Shown one piece after another: positions 36,815-47,665 of a stretch of 64,000 bases of DNA (its first letter is position 1; each line of letters begins with the position of its first letter). Under the pieces are notes generated by a model. It was not told the DNA's origin. It ran no database searches and saw only the letters and a list, made by a program, of their open reading frames with translations. A program made the position numbers and the translations under genes. This DNA comes from Druceiella hillmani (lineage: Eukaryota; Arthropoda; Insecta; Lepidoptera; Hepialidae), in contig JAYKKI010000074.1 in NCBI GenBank assembly GCA_039881145.1, positions 5,967,001 to 6,031,000 of the forward strand, given 5' to 3'.

Positions 36815-37010
36815 GAAGGGATTATCGGAAAGATCAGGCGCGTGGGCGTGTAGATGGACCGTAGCATCCACTCCACGAGGCGGCGCATTCCTCGTACGGG
36901 ACACTTGAATATATTATTATAGGTTAAGTGACTGTCACCTTGTTAGGCTCACAATTATGGTGCCCTTACTGTTTATGTGAATCAATTTAATTGGTCGTGG
37001 TCGTCATAAA
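36815..37010. promoter_or_regulatory. Regulatory-like block near 36.9 kb
   Basis: CpG-rich start ('gatcaggcgcgtgggcgtg', 'cacgaggcggcgcattcc') passing into TAAT-type sequence ('tgaatcaatttaattgg', 'cataaatttaattaaattc'). GCGTGGGCG at 36840-36848 repeats the Egr-type word of the 25.2 kb block. Confidence 0.4.
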
Positions 37011-38390
37011 TTTAATTAAATTCTGTGTCAATTTGTAAAGTTTCAAATTAGTCAGTATTACTATTGGATAAAGACAAGATGTGATTAACGGAACAATGCA
37101 TCACGTACTCTAATACGAAAAACTGAAAAGGTGCTAGAATAAGAGCCTCTTTGGAATGGGAGTTGCGTCGCCACTGCTATGGAATAAAAATGATGCTAAA
37201 TACTAATAAGGTATAAGTTAAAGGTTAATGAGTTAAAAAGAATATTTAAAATTAATTAACGTTCAATAACATTAATTAAAACCATGAATTGTTAATTATC
37301 TTCAAGCGAAGAAATTTTTATGTAAATAGAATGTCTTGCTCAGCTACTATCTTTTTTGTGTTTTTTTTTCGAATCGCTTTTATTATTCTCTTATTGCTTC
37401 TTGTTATAATAATAAAAACATAATTCTCTAAATTTTCAGTACAATCCAATTAGGATCATCAGTTAGATCCATAAAAGTTTAAACTGCATTAACAAATAAC
37501 AAAAAGCCGTTTTTGTGATCCTTCTCTATATTTCCGGTAGCTGCAGTTTTATTTGTATGAAGATTATTATACTTGTAATCTCGCACATCAAAATCACAAA
37601 ATTTTAAAAAACTAAACAAAATCCAAATTTATGTTACACATTAAACACATACATTTATTATATTTACTTTCACACAATTGATTAATATTTCTTTTCAAAA
37701 AAAGACTTCATTTTATCAACCTATATTCGATATGCCACGAAAGAGAAAAAGAAAAAAAAACTGTACTCATTACGTCATGTTTTTCTGCAAATGTATGCTT
37801 TTCAGACGAAAGTAGTATAAATAGTTACAAAACGCAAATATCATACAAAAACCTATATATAGCATCTTCAGAATAAAGGTAACTCGATTAAAAAATCATA
37901 ACTTTTGGGGTTTAAAACTTTAACATTTTGCATATTTTTAAATAATTATTACTTGGAGGCAGTTATTGTAAGAAACCAAGGTATGTATAGTAATAAATAA
38001 AAAAGATATTTATTACTATTTTATAATATAATATATACGGAGAGAATTTCCTGGATGTTTTCCATTCATCAAATCAGTTTTTCATTTTTAGAGTTCGGTA
38101 CCTCAAATAAAAAAATGGAAACCATTACTACTGTTGTTTCGTCTGCGACACTCGATTTTCGACATAGAAACTTGAAAGGCATTGGCATAACATATAATAT
38201 AATAAGGTATTCAAAGTATTATTGTTTAATTATATTCATCGCTTGGAGTATCATTTGAAAGGGTTTCTCATGAGGACTAAAATATTTTTCGCATGAAGAA
38301 AAAAAATTTCGTAATTTTAAATTGAGTATTTAAAAAGATGTCCTATAAAATATGCGGAAGTAGAGCATCACAAACCCCCCTTATTTTCGA
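37011..38390. other. A+T-rich spacer, no gene seen
   Basis: The frame at 38055-38258 is not recognisable. No RNA gene found. Confidence 0.5.
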
Positions 38391-38430
38391 AACTACTGAA
38401 CGAAAAACTACGACTTTTCGTTCAGTAGTT
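38391..38430. repeat. Perfect 16-bp hairpin
   Basis: 'aactactgaacgaaaa' (38391-38406) pairs with 38415-38430 around an 8-base loop. Confidence 0.9.
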
Positions 38431-38734
38431 GACGAATAATAAACATAAGCTGTGAAAAACCAATATTCGCAAATAGTTTAATAGAAATACTATATCATAT
38501 ATTAAATTTTCATAAATGTCTAAATATGTACGCAATATTTGAAGTGCGAGTTCAATTCATACTTGACAAGTTTTATTTGAGTTAGGTCTATTTCATCCCA
38601 AAGATACAATGCTTAATTATAAAGACGCGTAACATGAGTGAGATTTTTCAAAATAAGGCGACATAGCTTTTATTTGCGACACGTTATCGCTTGCTATCTA
38701 TTGATTGTCAGTGAAATTAAGCATCATAATAATA

Positions 38735-39400
38735 TTGAATTATATTATTGTTATTTCATTGAATAACAATAATATATTTCAATATATTATTGAATCATAT
38801 CGCGTGAAACATGTTAAAGGACGTTTTTATTTTATGCGTATTATTATATTTCATTACACGGATAAGGATAAATAAAATTTAATAATTGACTACGAAAGCA
38901 CATATAAAAGCGCAGAATGCATTCATGCGTTCAAGGTATCGCCACATAGCAACATAATAATATTGAAATATATTATTGTTTAGAATAGACAAAATGAAGT
39001 TGTCGATATACTTGAATCATATCGCATGAAACATGTTAAAGGACGTTTTTATTTTATGCGTATTATTGTATTTTATTACACGGATAAAGATAAATACAAT
39101 TTAATACTTGACTACGAAAGCACATATAAAAGCTCAGAGAGTGCATATCATGCGTTCAAAGTATCGCCACATAGCATCATAATAATATTGAAATATATTG
39201 TTGTTTAAAATAGACAAAATGAAGTTGGCGATATGCTTGAATCATGTCGCGTGAAACATGTTAAAGGACGTTTTTATTTTATGCGTATTATTATATTTTA
39301 TTACACGGATAAAGATAAATACAATTTAATACTTGACTACGAAAGAACATATTAAAGCACAGAGAGTGCATATCAAAGTATGGTCACATAGCTATTTGTT
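38735..39400 (+). repeat. Tandem array, three units of 222-225 bp
   Basis: Unit anchors 'tgaatcat.tcgc.tgaaac' start at 38791, 39013 and 39238. Each unit contains 'catgttaaaggacgttttta', 'ttttatgcgtattatt', 'acacggata', 'cttgactacgaaag' and 'gtatcgccacatagc'. The third unit is truncated. In each unit one frame reads KHVKGRFYFMRII, then DKDK; unit 1 has a stop and unit 3 another, so coding is unlikely. An imperfect inverted repeat of about 27 bp precedes unit 1 (38735-38790). Just downstream (39460-39540) lies an acidic Ser-rich reading ('QDFEYEDSNTSDESEF'), which resembles the N-terminus of some transposases, so the array could be a subterminal repeat of an old DNA transposon. Confidence 0.9.
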
Positions 39401-39774
39401 TGAAATTTTAGCTTTGCAAAAAGTTTTAGAAAATATAACAAGAAATTAACGTTAAAAAATGTCTTTTTAGCAAGATTTTGAATACGAAGATTCTAATACT
39501 TCAGATGAAAGTGAATTTGGAAAACAGACTCCAAATCGCTGCGATTTCGCTTACTAGCATATGAAGGATACATTAAGTTTTATTATATTAAGGATACATA
39601 GTATTTTTAATGAAACTATTTACAAATATTAATCATTGGTGTAAAATCAAACTAATTATAATAAATAATTAGAAATCATTGATTTTTTTTCACTTTACTT
39701 ATGTTATAAGACGTCCCATGTGGCTAATTTATTAAGTATGTAGGTCAAACGGAAGTATTGTATGAATAAAAAGA

Positions 39775-39995
39775 AATAGGCCGTAAACGACTATATCTTT
39801 TTGTTGCTTGAACCAAAAATTAGAAAATTGATTTTTACATAAATTATAAGGGTCTCAGAATACGATATTAATTTCAACCTGATATCTTCAATCGTTTCTG
39901 AGGTCTTTAACGGACAGACAAACGGACGGACAATCAAGGACTATAAGGGTTCCGCTTTTTTTCATTTTGACGATGAAACCCTAAAAATGATATTA
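39775..39995 (+). repeat. Interspersed repeat, same family as 15470
   Basis: Shows 'gggtctcagaatacgatatt', 'aatttcaacctgatatcttc', 'ggacagacaaacggacgg' and 'ctataagggttccgc', ending 'gatgaaaccctaaaaatga'. This is the clearest member of the family in the window and a typical lepidopteran repeat ending. Confidence 0.7.
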
Positions 39996-40059
39996 TTATA
40001 CCATGTTTGTATAGAATTATTCCACCAAATTGGCGACATAAGAAACTGTGTACTTACAT

Positions 40060-40830
40060 GCAATTCATAAATACATAAATCGATATCAACAATCAACTAT
40101 CTGTTTGAAAACCCCAGCAAATTCACACCACATAATTGCACACACACAATGTATCCCAATTGTGCCGCCCAACATACGTAATTGTGAATAACTAAACCAT
40201 TCCATCATGCTATGCATCGCTACACATACAAACGCCGCCGAAATCTCCGAAATTTTTAAGCACAATAGTGCAGGCAAAAGCTCGGTATCTCCGTAAAAGC
40301 TCGCCTTTACCTGCGACATTGGACGCTTTTGTCAACGCGAGGCGAGCGCCGCGCGGAGGGGCGAGGGGCCTCGATGCAGAAGGACGAGGGGCACAATGAT
40401 TGATGGTGGTCCCGGCGAGCGGGATAGCAACAAGTGCGCGCGCGCCCGTCCCTCTCCCGCGCCCGTAACCCTCTCCTTAATTGAATGCCAATTACCTGCG
40501 CTGTAAATATGACATACAAGTAGTATAATTGTACGGCTCGCTCGATCCGATGCACTCTTTTAATATTATACATATTTTAGTCGAATCCACTTTCTCGTAT
40601 AGCCGACAACGTGCGTGTAATTTTGTAGCCATTCATACACGAGGTCCGTTTTATTGCGCGAATACGTTTTAACGTGAACTTCGGAGATGTTAAGTCGGCG
40701 CAGACCCCGGCTTTGCAACTTGTTTTGCTGTGGCGTCTGTGTGTATGTACGCATGTAGTGTATGTATGTAGTAATTGCGTATTATTGAAGTTGAATAGCG
40801 AAATTAGTATCGGACTGCGCGCGACCGGTA
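40060..40830. promoter_or_regulatory. Large regulatory-like or promoter-like block near 40.4 kb
   Basis: The longest block (about 770 bases). CpG density peaks at 40320-40470 ('acgcgaggcgagcgccgcgc', 'ggtcccggcgagcggg', 'gcgcgcgcgcccgtccctc'), with calmer flanks containing 'taattgaatgccaattacc' and 'gcgtgtaattttgtagcc'. Three minus-strand frames of 62-88 codons cover it (40754-40086) but show no domain, and the Arg-rich one simply translates the CpG core. It could be an enhancer cluster or an alternative promoter; no convincing splice donor was identified. Confidence 0.4.
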
Positions 40831-41571
40831 TGGGTACTATACTATTTGAATGAATATTTTATTGCATTTCAAGACTTTAGTTCATAAAATTAATTCTATA
40901 TAATGGACATAAATTACTTATTTATCTGTATATAAATGATTCAAATACTTCAGCTCAGTTATGAAACAAGAACGATTGAACTTATTGCACATAAACTACT
41001 ATAATCCTTGATTAGTTTACTATAAATTTATTTAAACCGAAAAAAATAAGTAAAAAAATGGTTTTATGAAATTGTCATTATTAAATTCATCAAGCTTTAA
41101 TATTAAGATCGATAAAACATAGTGTAGATATAAAATTATAAATAAACTACCGAATAGTGTTCTAATAAAAGCAATTCCGAAAAAAAGAATATAAAGCAAA
41201 GAAGGTAGTGCATAAATCTGTATTTATATAAAAAATCCCTTTGCTTGAACCAAGACTAGACGAATTGTAGGTAATAGAGAAATTGCGTGATAAAATTATT
41301 TTTAAATTAATGTGAAAAATATATTAAAATGACATGATGAGAACATAAAAAGGATAATTAAGCTTATTTAGGTATTACCCATATCATCTAATACAGACAT
41401 ATATTTACCAAAAATTATATAAATGTACAATGTAAGATTCGAGAAGAAAATAAGATAAGAAAGGATTCCTAGGATCGAAAAGTAAATAAGTAATTAGACT
41501 TAAAAAATTAACTAAAAGGAGCGCTTATAGAACTGATGGTATAAATTAGGATAAATGTTTACCATTCAATG
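40831..41571. other. A+T-rich spacer, no gene seen
   Basis: No feature seen. Confidence 0.5.
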
Positions 41572-41640
41572 GTACAAATCGTGATATGTGTGTGATGTTC
41601 AATGTTATAAATCGTGATATATGTTTGATATTCAGTGGTA
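41572..41640 (+). repeat. Short tandem duplication, about 35-bp unit
   Basis: 'aaatcgtgatatgtgtgtga' recurs as 'aaatcgtgatatatgtttga', each followed by a 'ttca.tg' word; about two units. Confidence 0.75.
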
Positions 41641-41995
41641 ACTAATTTTTAAGAAGTTGAACGCTCAGCAATCTTCTATCTTGTGTAAATATATCAATAC
41701 TTTGCAACACTGTTAATTTTTGTTTTTTTTTAAACTAGTGATTGTATTCTTAAAATTTAATGACAGCCAATTAAATGAATGCTTACAAGTGTCTTGCATT
41801 TATAATGTTAAAAATATTTAATCTTGTATATAGAGATGCCATAGCAAGATAAGGAATGCTTATAACCTCTTCATCATCCTTTCCTTGGTCTCAGTTTCTA
41901 GTTTTCGGTAAAAATCTTCGTCAATTTCATAGTTTTAGCGGAATTCACGATATTTTCCGGTAAGGAATGTATAAAAAACATTAATATAACAAATA

Positions 41996-42011
41996 CATAC
42001 ACACACACATG

Positions 42012-42060
<49 letters not shown>
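41996..42060. repeat. (AC)n-(AT)n microsatellite
   Basis: A short 'cacacacaca' lead is followed by about 50 bases of AT with a 'gt' interruption. Confidence 0.9.
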
Positions 42061-42066
<6 letters not shown>

Positions 42067-42120
42067 TTTAATAAAAAAATTTAAAATATACCTTAATATT
42101 CCTTAAACGATTTTATATTT

Positions 42121-42196
42121 TAATTGTCTTTTTTCTGTTCTTAACGTCGCATCAGTATTACTTCTTGTCTTTTTTTGTTCTTAACATTGCATCAGG
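42121..42196 (+). repeat. Short tandem duplication, about 45-bp unit
   Basis: 'tgttcttaacgtcgcatcag' recurs as 'tgttcttaacattgcatcag', each preceded by 'ttgtctttttt'. Confidence 0.75.
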
Positions 42197-42693
42197 ACGT
42201 TTGATAACAAATCAATTTTCTTTAGTTTTATATCTTTTAATAAAAAATATGTAAACATTTGTTTATATTATAGAGTTTGGCAAACATTACTTATTCGATT
42301 GACCTGAAACTTTTTATTATCTACTATTTACCGTATCTGAGTGGATACAGGTGGTATAAAAGTTTTTGAGAACTGGCAGGTAATAAGCGATAATTATTTA
42401 AGTGAAGGGAATCGTAGTGTACACAGCAAATTTCCTCTGATGTTAACTGGTTTTTACGATTGTTAAAAAGAAGTCACCCCATTTGGACTAGCACTTCAAA
42501 CTATACACAATCATTATGTGTAACCATCCGTTTTAAAAAATGAATCGATTTCGTTACGTCTCTATTGAGAATTGTAAAAAGAAATTCAGATTTATCAAAT
42601 TTTCCTCAATTTTCTTCCTTCCTCCTAAGCTTTCTTCAAATTTAATCATGCCGTACCCACATATCGGCCTTGCTAATTATTAAAAAATAATGT

Positions 42694-42920
42694 AATCATT
42701 TTGACATCGTTGACAGGTTAATTCAAAAAATGTCTACGATCACTTTCAATTAGCACCAATATTTCGTCGTCATCAACCTTAATCGATTGTCCATAACGTG
42801 GTGGATCGCTAGGTTAAAAAAATATTCACCAAACCGCCAAACCACTTACAGCACGTGAAATCGTCAACAGAACCCTGGCCGTACGCAACGTGTACTATTT
42901 TTTCTTCTGAAATGCCTTCT
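42694..42920 (-). pseudogene. mariner transposase N-terminal (DNA-binding) remnant
   Basis: On the minus strand from 42917: 'VHVAYGQGSVDDFTCCKWFG' then 'GLVNIFL', a stop, 'RSTTLWTID', then after a frame change 'VDDDEILVLIESDRRHFLN' and, past a stop, 'PVNDVKM'. This matches the helix-turn-helix region of mariner transposases: a Y-G-x-G-A/S-V block, a T-C-x-x-W-F block, then a D-D-D-x-I-x-x-L-h-E block. That domain binds the element's terminal repeats. No catalytic region follows on the minus strand, where the interval below 42694 is unrecognisable. It is a fragment separate from the two other mariner-type relics, which preserve catalytic rather than N-terminal parts. Confidence 0.75.
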
Positions 42921-42964
42921 TATCTTTTCGGAAATAAAAAATCATAACACGACGATAACGCTCC

Positions 42965-43215
42965 TTATTTTATGCCATTTTTGGGGTTCCGTCCAGCAAA
43001 ATTAAAAAAATCTTCTCCCTTATAGGATCACTTGGTTGCCCATACGTTCTTCTGTCTGTAAAAGCCCATTTTCTAAGAAACGGGTTGAAATTTCAAATTG
43101 AAATTGATATCGTATGCCGAGACCTGTAAAAATTATCCCCTAGCATTACATTGTTGTAAACATTTTTGATTCTCACAACAAAAAGACAAAGCGTATTTTT
43201 ATTCATGTGATAGTC
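42965..43215 (-). repeat. Interspersed repeat, 15470 family, inverted
   Basis: On the plus strand it reads 'ttttggggttccgtcc', 'cccttataggatcac', 'gttcttctgtctgt', 'ttcaaattgaaattgat', 'atcgtatgccgagacctg', which is the reverse complement of the order seen at 39775. It abuts the mariner fragment within 50 bases. Confidence 0.65.
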
Positions 43216-44059
43216 TTACTCATTGATTATCAAAACCTAAAGGGTACTTCCTGTCGACCTACAATCTTGAAAGTATAATGGGAAGTTTTATAGCAAAAAG
43301 TTCCAAAAATCCATGATTTTTAATTCTATGTGGAATTATACATTCTTATAATCAGTTTGTTTTTACGTCTGTGAAAGATATAGTAGGTGACATATTTAAG
43401 TTTTGAAAAATTACATACAGGTACAATGAATACATAAACTGAATGACTAGGTCTCACATAACGAAGCTGATAGAATTCGGAACAGAAAAAAAGGTAACAG
43501 GCATTGAAAAACTTCTTTTTCTTTTTCCAAATGTCTGGGTTTAAGTGGAAATATACCGGTCTACGATTTTGCATGTAAACATAATGCATAGTTTTTTATT
43601 TATATAATATTAGTGTAACTATAAACATTTTTCGAAACGTTCATATTTTGTTCAGTACTCTCATCGTGCGAGACGAAATTCTACGTAACTGGTTTCTTTT
43701 AGCCCCTTTTATTACATCATTTAATTTTAATGTCGCTCACATTTTTGCAACGAATCCCCATTTTTAAAAAATCATGGTCTAATGATACTACTTCCAAGGC
43801 GTAACCAAACATAATGTAAGAAATTTATATTTATTGAAACTTGCGTACAGTGTCTCATCACAGAGCCGCTACCAACTACATCCGAAAAAAATTAACACAT
43901 CATATTTTTGGGGAGCAAATAATGACAACGTTCAAAAATTAAATAATAAAGATGGCGCCAAACTTTCCCCACATTGAATAACATATATGATTAATTTAAC
44001 GAATGTCGAAGTATTAATAAAATAAAAAATAATAAGGATCGTCAAAAATTATCATAAAA
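43216..44059. other. A+T-rich spacer, no gene seen
   Basis: The 87-codon minus-strand frame at 43589-43326 has no recognisable motif. Confidence 0.45.
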
Positions 44060-44440
44060 ATGACATATAACGCCGCGTGGCGTGTTTATGTTTCGTGCCA
44101 ACCGCGCAAATAATTAGTCATATTATTTAGTTTAGTGCAAGCAATAAAATACGGCCAATTACGCCGCTTATAACTTTTAACTATAAACTTCGAGTTAACG
44201 GCGAAGTATATCTAAATTTAACCTGTTAATGCGTGACTATAAGAGGCCCATTAAACCGCTTTTTAACCCGAGCTTATCTGTAATTGCTCCTAAAGTGTTT
44301 CTTTGAATTAACCGTAATTAAAGACTGTTTGAAATTTTTTTGCGGCACGTGTGTGTAGGAATTTAGCTTAAAATATAAGCCGTTATTCACATTGATAACG
44401 AGCCTCATTACGTGTGCCGATTTTAATCCGAATAATTAGT
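44060..44440. promoter_or_regulatory. Regulatory-like block near 44.2 kb
   Basis: Low-repeat sequence dense in TAA/TTAA and CpG words: 'caattacgccgcttataac', 'gagttaacggcgaagtat', 'cattaaaccgctttttaacc', 'gagcttatctgtaattgc', 'gattttaatccgaataatta'. No coding frame. The even spacing of homeodomain and GATA-like words is what I would expect of an ancient enhancer. Confidence 0.4.
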
Positions 44441-44777
44441 CAATTTGCTAGCAAATCCTGTAAACACAAAAATCATAGAAAATTATAAAGTAGCAAGCAT
44501 TATCTAGACTATTATTATAAAAATCTTACCAAAACTTACTTTTTTAAGTTATTTATAAGTATAGATAAACAATCACAAAAATGCACTTCATGAAGTTTAC
44601 ATAAATAATAAAAAACTTGACGTCTCATCATATTTCAACCATAAATTTATTTGTTTTTTTATTCAATTGTGTTTTGAATTTAAAGAAGAAAATCAACACT
44701 TTTTAATTAAATTAAAAAGAAAAAGTAACTTTGCTCACATTCTATATTGGTATTTGTGATAAGAAGTCATAATAAAA

Positions 44778-44907
<130 letters not shown>

Positions 44908-45323
44908 TACCGTCATCCTAACTCTTATTTTATAGTGTTGTACGGTTACAAGTAATATAAAAGGTAAAAACATATTAAGCATTTTTCATTGCAAATAAAT
45001 GAAAGAGGTTTTTTTAAAAATTCTAATACCACATAAATTTATTCTCTAATATCTGGAAGATCAGGTTTCCTTTCGTCAAATGTGAAATAATGTAACTTAA
45101 TGTGAAATAACCTTGTGAGATATGTCATGTCGCAATATTCAATTCTATGTATTCTATTATTTAACAATTACATGTCTTTTCTGTGAAAATAATTGCTATG
45201 ATGGCTTTTGCAGTTTTTGATAACAAAAATAATTGTTACGTATGTACATGTAATAACAATTTCGAATTAACCTGTCCGTGTATTAAAGATATTTACAAAA
45301 TTAAAATATTTAAGAGCACATAA

Positions 45324-46720
45324 CAAAACTAATAGAACAGAAAAATATTGTATTTGGAATTATTGTCTGTTTGCGTGTGTCTTTGTGTGAAGACACAACA
45401 CATTAAAATTACTGTCTCAATCCGAATGGAGTTTCTTTGAAAAAGATAAGGGCTGAATTGAAGTTAGTTCAGTTTTTATTTCATCGGACCACTCATTTTT
45501 TTGAACCCACAGGTTTCACTCAATTGGAAGGTACGCGAATTTACTTTTTTCAAAAAATTAAGTTACGTTACATTGTAACAAAAACAATAAAGAACCTAGC
45601 TGTTCGACGATTAACAATTACACAAAAGAATGAAATTTAATGTAAATTTCATTCGTACAATGAAATTTTCCAACTGGACATATAGATTGGCTAAATTGGT
45701 ATGGGTAGAATTGAAGCGTGAAGTGACTCGGGAGAGGCAGCCAATGCATGAGTGCAGATGACGTTGTTGGTCATCTTCTGCACATAACATGTTTGATGTT
45801 GCATATATTCGATATAAACTTAACCACATTTCCTCAATTTTCCTTAAATTTGGAATGTTTTGTAAACATGTATTCGTAATTTTATTATTTTGGTAAGTTC
45901 AGTATTAGGCTGTGTAAAACATTTATTGTTACGTACTTTATTGTCTATACATATAATGAAACCGTGGAATTGGGAGAATATAACTAAAAGTAGTAGAATA
46001 GAGAAACGTTGTTTTTGGAATTCTGTTTGTACATTTGTTTGTACACTCGACATCTAAAAATCACTTAACCAATTCGGATAGTATTTTAGAAGCATATAGG
46101 GAGCAACCAGTGGTAATATTTAGTTTTTATTTAATCATTATTGGTTCAATCCATTGGAAAACACATCAAATTAATATTTTCAAAATCCACTTGAACATAC
46201 ATTGGCGAAATGGACGTAGTCAGAGATGAAATGTGAAGTGGTGAAAAAGGGATAAGTGCTTGAGAAAGCAACTGGAATACAGGCAAACTCACGAGGGCAG
46301 ACATAGTTGTCGATTGTCTTCCACACAAAATTTGTTTCGATATTGTTTTAGTTCATTATAAGCTTACTTTGTTTCCTCAAATTGTTTAAAATTTGAATCT
46401 GTTGTTAAAGTATATATAACTTAATTACTTTGGTAGGTTTAGTATTGACCTGTATAAATTTCATTACTATTTATTTCATTGTCAATACTTATAATATACT
46501 GTAGCTATATATTTTATTATCAATACTTATAAAGAAATATTTAAGGAAACGTAACAAAAGTTATAGAATACAAAAATATATTGAATACAAAATTGCAATT
46601 TTTGTCCGTTTGTCTGTAAGTCTATTTATTTGTTTGCGCTCCATAAAAGAATAGCTAAAAATTTCGGTAAAGTTTTTACTGGCAGATTCTGCTGAGCAGG
46701 GGTAATATATATGCTTTATG
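45324..46720 (+). repeat. Tandem array of diverged units, about 570-660 bp
   Basis: The anchor 'aacaaaa.taatagaa.a.a' occurs at 45324, 45981 and 46554. Each time it is followed by 'ttgtctgtttg'-type words, and in units 1 and 2 later by a 'gaagtg..gagaggcagc' or 'gagaaagcaac' stretch and 'tcatcttctgcaca' or 'gattgtcttccaca'. The third unit is partial. Units are diverged, so the array is old. The 'ttgtccgtttgtctgtaagt' words are common near lepidopteran repeat ends. The short frames inside (45437-46328) are not genes. Confidence 0.7.
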
Positions 46721-46864
46721 GCAATCGACAAACTGAAAAGAACATACTGCGATTATAATTCTAACGTAAAGTGACTTACTTAAAAAAAATTACATTTATA
46801 ATTATTATAATAGTTGGTGCTATGTGAATTAATTTTAAAGTTATTTTAATAATATTTTCTAAAG

Positions 46865-47200
46865 TTTCACATGCAAATAATGTCGCGGACGTACGAGTAG
46901 TTAGTGTCTCGTAATATATTACACTGCTTTATTTCAAATACATGATATCCTTGCTTTGATTGCAACACATTTAAAATACTTGATTCATTCGTGCATTCGC
47001 AGCTAAAGTAATCAACGGTTTCATCAGCATCACGTACCTGGAGAGAGGCTCGTTGAGGGCCGCGCCTGATTAGCCAGTTCATTAAAGTCGCTAGCAATTA
47101 TCAAGTCTGGCTTGTTAATTAAAGAGTCATTCTGCGAACGTTCCATGCCTCTCACCCTGATTTAACGAGATGGACAAAAGTGTCGATGATACTGACACGT
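46865..47200. promoter_or_regulatory. Regulatory-like block near 47.0 kb
   Basis: Contains an octamer-like 'atgcaaataatgtcgcgg' at 46871, 'ttgagggccgcgcctgatta' and 'cttgttaattaaagagtc'. On the minus strand 'DLIIASDFNEL' (about 47106-47074) resembles an endonuclease motif and 'ctctctccag' is followed by GTACGT at about 47038. Either could be chance. The overall look is of a conserved non-coding block. Confidence 0.3.
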
Positions 47201-47665
47201 GTATGACAATAAACTATATATACGATCTAATATTAATGGTTTAAACCTCGTGCTATTTATTTTCTGGGCTGTTAGTGAATGTTCATTAGAGATTGGCACT
47301 GGAAAAAATTATAGGTGAGTTTATTTAAACTACGCGTTAGTTTCAAATACCTTTTATTAAACCTCCTTGAAACTATATAAACAAAACTGTTAAATACGAG
47401 TAGAGCATTTTGAGGATCACTGAGTTATTAATATTTAAAGGTGATTATTTCCATTAAACAGTTATAAAATATTCATATTATTTTTCAACGTGTTAATACA
47501 TTGCCTAGTATTTCTTTAAGAGCTATATAAATATCACTATAATTTTCTGATAAGATAAACTGCTGCTAACGTTGTTTCTTCATAATTTTCTTTTTAGTTG
47601 TCTTGGGTAGGGGATTATCAGTGGATATGTTTTTGTGGTTTGGTTATCTTATTTTGAAAATAGCT
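47201..47665. other. A+T-rich spacer, no gene seen
   Basis: No feature seen. Confidence 0.5.

Noticed and set aside
40086..40754. Three consecutive minus-strand frames of 62-88 codons
   Set aside because: Arg/Ala/Ser-rich readings of a CpG-rich block, with no domain and no linking splice sites found.
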